In this document: in pieces, positions 62,217-64,000 of the stretch | Position numbering within the stretch: the stretch's first letter is position 1 | How the letters are laid out: each line of letters begins with the position of its first letter | NCBI RefSeq assembly: GCF_001274895.1 | Contig: NZ_CP006841.1 | Location: 1,860,001 to 1,924,000, forward strand | DNA: 64,000 nt | Reading direction: 5' to 3' | Source of the DNA: Corynebacterium lactis RW2-5 | GTDB taxonomy: Bacteria; Actinomycetota; Actinomycetes; Mycobacteriales; Mycobacteriaceae | Made by a program: the position numbers and the translations under genes | The notes under the pieces: generated by a model | Seen by the model: the letters and a program-made list of their open reading frames with translations, nothing else | What the model was told of the DNA's origin: nothing | Database searches by the model: none

Positions 62217-63534
62217 TATTGCTCACTTCTTCCTCGGAAATCTCTTCCGCGGTCGGCTCCACCACCACAGTGGTTACCCTCATACGACCCCGTCGGTCGC
62301 GGGCACCCTCGGCAGTAAACTTCAGTCCTGCATATTCTACGTGCGATCCCGGCAGAGGCACGCGTCCCAGCTCGTAGGCGATGAGACCGGAAACAGTGTC
62401 GACCTCCTCAGCCAGGTCATCGTCGAATTCGATGATTCGGTCGTGCGCTTCATCGTAGAGCTCCGCCAACTCGCCGAGGCTCAGACGACCGATGACGCGG
62501 TAAGCCCCCTGACCCAGCGGCTCAATTGGGGCCTGCTCCGCGGCATCGTACTCGTCGGCAATCTCGCCGACGATCTCCTCCAGGATGTCCTCGATGGAGA
62601 TTAGCCCCGCCACGGAGCCGTACTCGTCGATAAGAACTGCGATGTGGTTGCGGTTGCGCTGCATCTCGTCGAGCAGGTCGTCGAGAGGCTTGGAATCGGG
62701 CACGAACACTGACGGGCGCATGACCTCCGAGACACCGACGCCGCGGCCGCCGTCGGTACGCGCGTAAGTGCGCGCCACAATGTCTTTTAGGTAGACCACA
62801 CCGACAATGTCCTCGACACTGTCCCCAATGACCGGAATGCGCGAATGGCCCGAGCGCACGCACAGGGTGACCGCCTGGCCGCAGTGCTTGTCCGACTCGA
62901 TCCACACCATCTCCGGGCGCGGCACCATCACAGCGCGTGCCGACGTCTCCGCCAGGTCAAAAACGGACTGGATCATCCGGCGTTCGTCGTGCTCGACGAT
63001 TCCCTTCTCCTGGGCGATGTCGACCATCTCGCGCAGCTCCACTTCGGTGGCGAAGGGGCCATCGCGGAAACCGCCTCCCGGCGTGATGATGTTGCCCAGC
63101 CAGATGAGAATCTTCTCGAGCGGGCGCAACACCTTCGCTAAAAAGCCCAGTACAACAGCGCTGCCCAGTGAAATGGAGTAAGGATTCTTCCGACCCAAGG
63201 TGCGGGAGAAAACCCCAAGAACCAGAAATGTAAAGAGGGACAGCACGCCGACGGCTGCTGCAATCGCCCACTCCTGAGGGGCGAAGAGCTGCAGGCACAA
63301 CGCCGCGATGGCGACCGCACCGCTGGATTCGCAGAGGGTACGCAGGATGACCAGGACGTTGACGTGCCTTGCCCGGTTGTCGACGACCTTCAGCAGCGCG
63401 CCGGCACCGGCAACCTCGTCGCGCTGCAGCTCCGCCACACGCGCCCTGGAGATGGCGGACACCGCGGTCTCGACAGTGTTGAGAGCTCCGGCTCCCAGCA
63501 TGGCTAAGACCGCGATGAGCGCTAGGGGAATCAT
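62203..63534 (-). CDS. CNNM/CorC-family hemolysin-like transporter
   Basis: A 443-residue membrane protein with an N-terminal CNNM (DUF21) domain of about four helices ([35 protein letters not shown] opening, [21 protein letters not shown]), a CBS pair (residues about 210-330 with [24 protein letters not shown]) and a C-terminal CorC_HlyC domain ([18 protein letters not shown]). Members are thought to move Mg2+, Co2+ or Na+. ATG at 63534 overlaps the ybeY stop as ATGA. The gene belongs to the ybeY-corC-era-recO-uppS run. Confidence 0.92.
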   Translation of the reverse strand: MIPLALIAVLAMLGAGALNTVETAVSAISRARVAELQRDEVAGAGALLKVVDNRARHVNVLVILRTLCESSGAVAIAALCLQLFAPQEWAIAAAVGVLSLFTFLVLGVFSRTLGRKNPYSISLGSAVVLGFLAKVLRPLEKILIWLGNIITPGGGFRDGPFATEVELREMVDIAQEKGIVEHDERRMIQSVFDLAETSARAVMVPRPEMVWIESDKHCGQAVTLCVRSGHSRIPVIGDSVEDIVGVVYLKDIVARTYARTDGGRGVGVSEVMRPSVFVPDSKPLDDLLDEMQRNRNHIAVLIDEYGSVAGLISIEDILEEIVGEIADEYDAAEQAPIEPLGQGAYRVIGRLSLGELAELYDEAHDRIIEFDDDLAEEVDTVSGLIAYELGRVPLPGSHVEYAGLKFTAEGARDRRGRMRVTTVVVEPTAEEISEEEVSNNGQP

Positions 63535-64000
63535 CGCTCGTTAGAGCGCTCTGGGAACGCGTTCGGAGTGATCGGCTTGGCGCTAAAGCTCACACCGCGG
63601 CGGTCAATATCGTCGTACCAGTCGGCCAGCAGACCGTTCTGGAGGGAGAACATCTGACGCTCCTCCTCCGCCGTGACGTGGTCGTACCCCAGCAGGTGAA
63701 GCACGCCGTGCACCGTCAGAAGAACCAGCTCGTGACTGAGTGGGTGGCCCGAGCGCTCCGCCTGGCCTGCGGCGAACTCCGGGCACAACACGATATCGCC
63801 GAGCATGGACGGACCCGGATCCGCGGCATCCGGCCTGCCTGATCCCGGTGTCAGCTCGTCCATGGGAAAGCTCATTACATCGGTGGGGCCCGGAAGATCC
63901 AGCCAGCGGACGTGCAGGTCCTCTATGGTCTTCAGGTCCACGATATGGATGCTCAGCTCGGCGGCGGGGTGAACGTCCATGCGCCCCAGCGCGTAGCGCG
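63531..64000 (-). CDS. ybeY: rRNA maturation endoribonuclease YbeY, 5' end beyond window
   Basis: The frame runs off the right edge: codons before ATG 63980 still read [15 protein letters not shown], the usual YbeY sequence, so the start lies outside. The visible part has [27 protein letters not shown] and the zinc motif [11 protein letters not shown] near the middle. YbeY is a single-strand endonuclease for 16S rRNA 3' processing and ribosome quality control. The stop TGA overlaps the corC ATG. The C-terminus after the zinc site is about 50 residues longer than the minimal core. Confidence 0.94.
   Translation of the reverse strand, partial: RYALGRMDVHPAAELSIHIVDLKTIEDLHVRWLDLPGPTDVMSFPMDELTPGSGRPDAADPGPSMLGDIVLCPEFAAGQAERSGHPLSHELVLLTVHGVLHLLGYDHVTAEEERQMFSLQNGLLADWYDDIDRRGVSFSAKPITPNAFPERSNER

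Noticed and set aside
1..64000. CRISPR array, transposase, integrase or prophage genes
   Set aside because: No regularly spaced repeats, no DDE or tyrosine-recombinase motifs and no phage structural genes were seen on either strand.

Overview
The window is chromosomal DNA from a high-GC actinobacterium of the Mycobacteriales and reads as a Corynebacterium. The evidence is gene content and order. From 0.7 to 24 kb the order glnE-glnA2, panB, CYTH-CHAD, Zn-ribbon/Nif3/cobC-like, HAD-ptpA, SURF1, cobD, DUF3052, aceE follows the Mycobacterium Rv2221c-Rv2241 neighbourhood. From 49 to 64 kb the order dnaG, dgt, TPM protein, glyS, zur, uppS, recO, era, corC, ybeY follows the Rv2343c-Rv2367c neighbourhood. 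A maltose ABC cluster at 31-38 kb matches the C. glutamicum musI-G-F-E...K layout. The species cannot be fixed from the sequence alone.

Layout. 1-10.3 kb: end-truncated unknown gene, glnA2-glnE (nitrogen assimilation), panB (pantothenate), CYTH-CHAD protein, DoxX protein and a galactokinase-like protein with degenerate motifs. 10.3-20.5 kb: RNB-domain ribonuclease, RNase P RNA, a minus-strand run (histidine phosphatase, Zn-ribbon coiled coil, Nif3-like, CobC-like aminotransferase) diverging from HAD/ptpA, then GtrA, SURF1, CobD and tRNA-Val. 20.5-29.4 kb: DUF3052, aceE, a carrier-protein-like ORF without its serine, DUF3145, serine hydrolase, dicarboxylate symporter, 14-TM drug exporter and a CAU tRNA. 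29.4-39.2 kb: tdk, PfkB-type sugar kinase, the maltose transporter cluster with an embedded kinase-like gene, and phoH2. 39.3-43.1 kb: FtsX-type ABC transporter divergent from a soluble histidine kinase and a NarL-type regulator. 43.2-49.3 kb: aldehyde dehydrogenase, nucleoside hydrolase, tRNA-Asn, a low-GC patch with an orphan membrane protein, then the mycothiol-dependent formaldehyde dehydrogenase and a metallo-beta-lactamase-fold hydrolase. 49.3-64 kb: replication, dNTP, translation and envelope housekeeping genes.

The window is mostly core genome. I see no insertion sequence, prophage, CRISPR array or recognisable defence island. Genes are packed tightly: five convergent pairs share interlocked stop codons, several operon neighbours overlap as ATGA or TAATG, and about a dozen genes have a TANNNT -10 element only 6-9 bases before the start codon, which suggests leaderless mRNAs. 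Two divergent pairs are only 26-29 bases apart and appear to share a compact two-way promoter.

The most interesting observations are the carrier-protein-like ORF whose phosphopantetheine serine is arginine (possibly a relic of a FAS-II locus), a DnaG that has lost three of four zinc ligands, a galactokinase-like protein altered at all three GHMP motifs, a kinase-like gene inside the maltose transporter cluster, a hairpin that appears to mask the start of the serine hydrolase, the bidirectional promoters, and the low-GC patch at 46.2-47.5 kb with a C8 tract and a probable frameshift.
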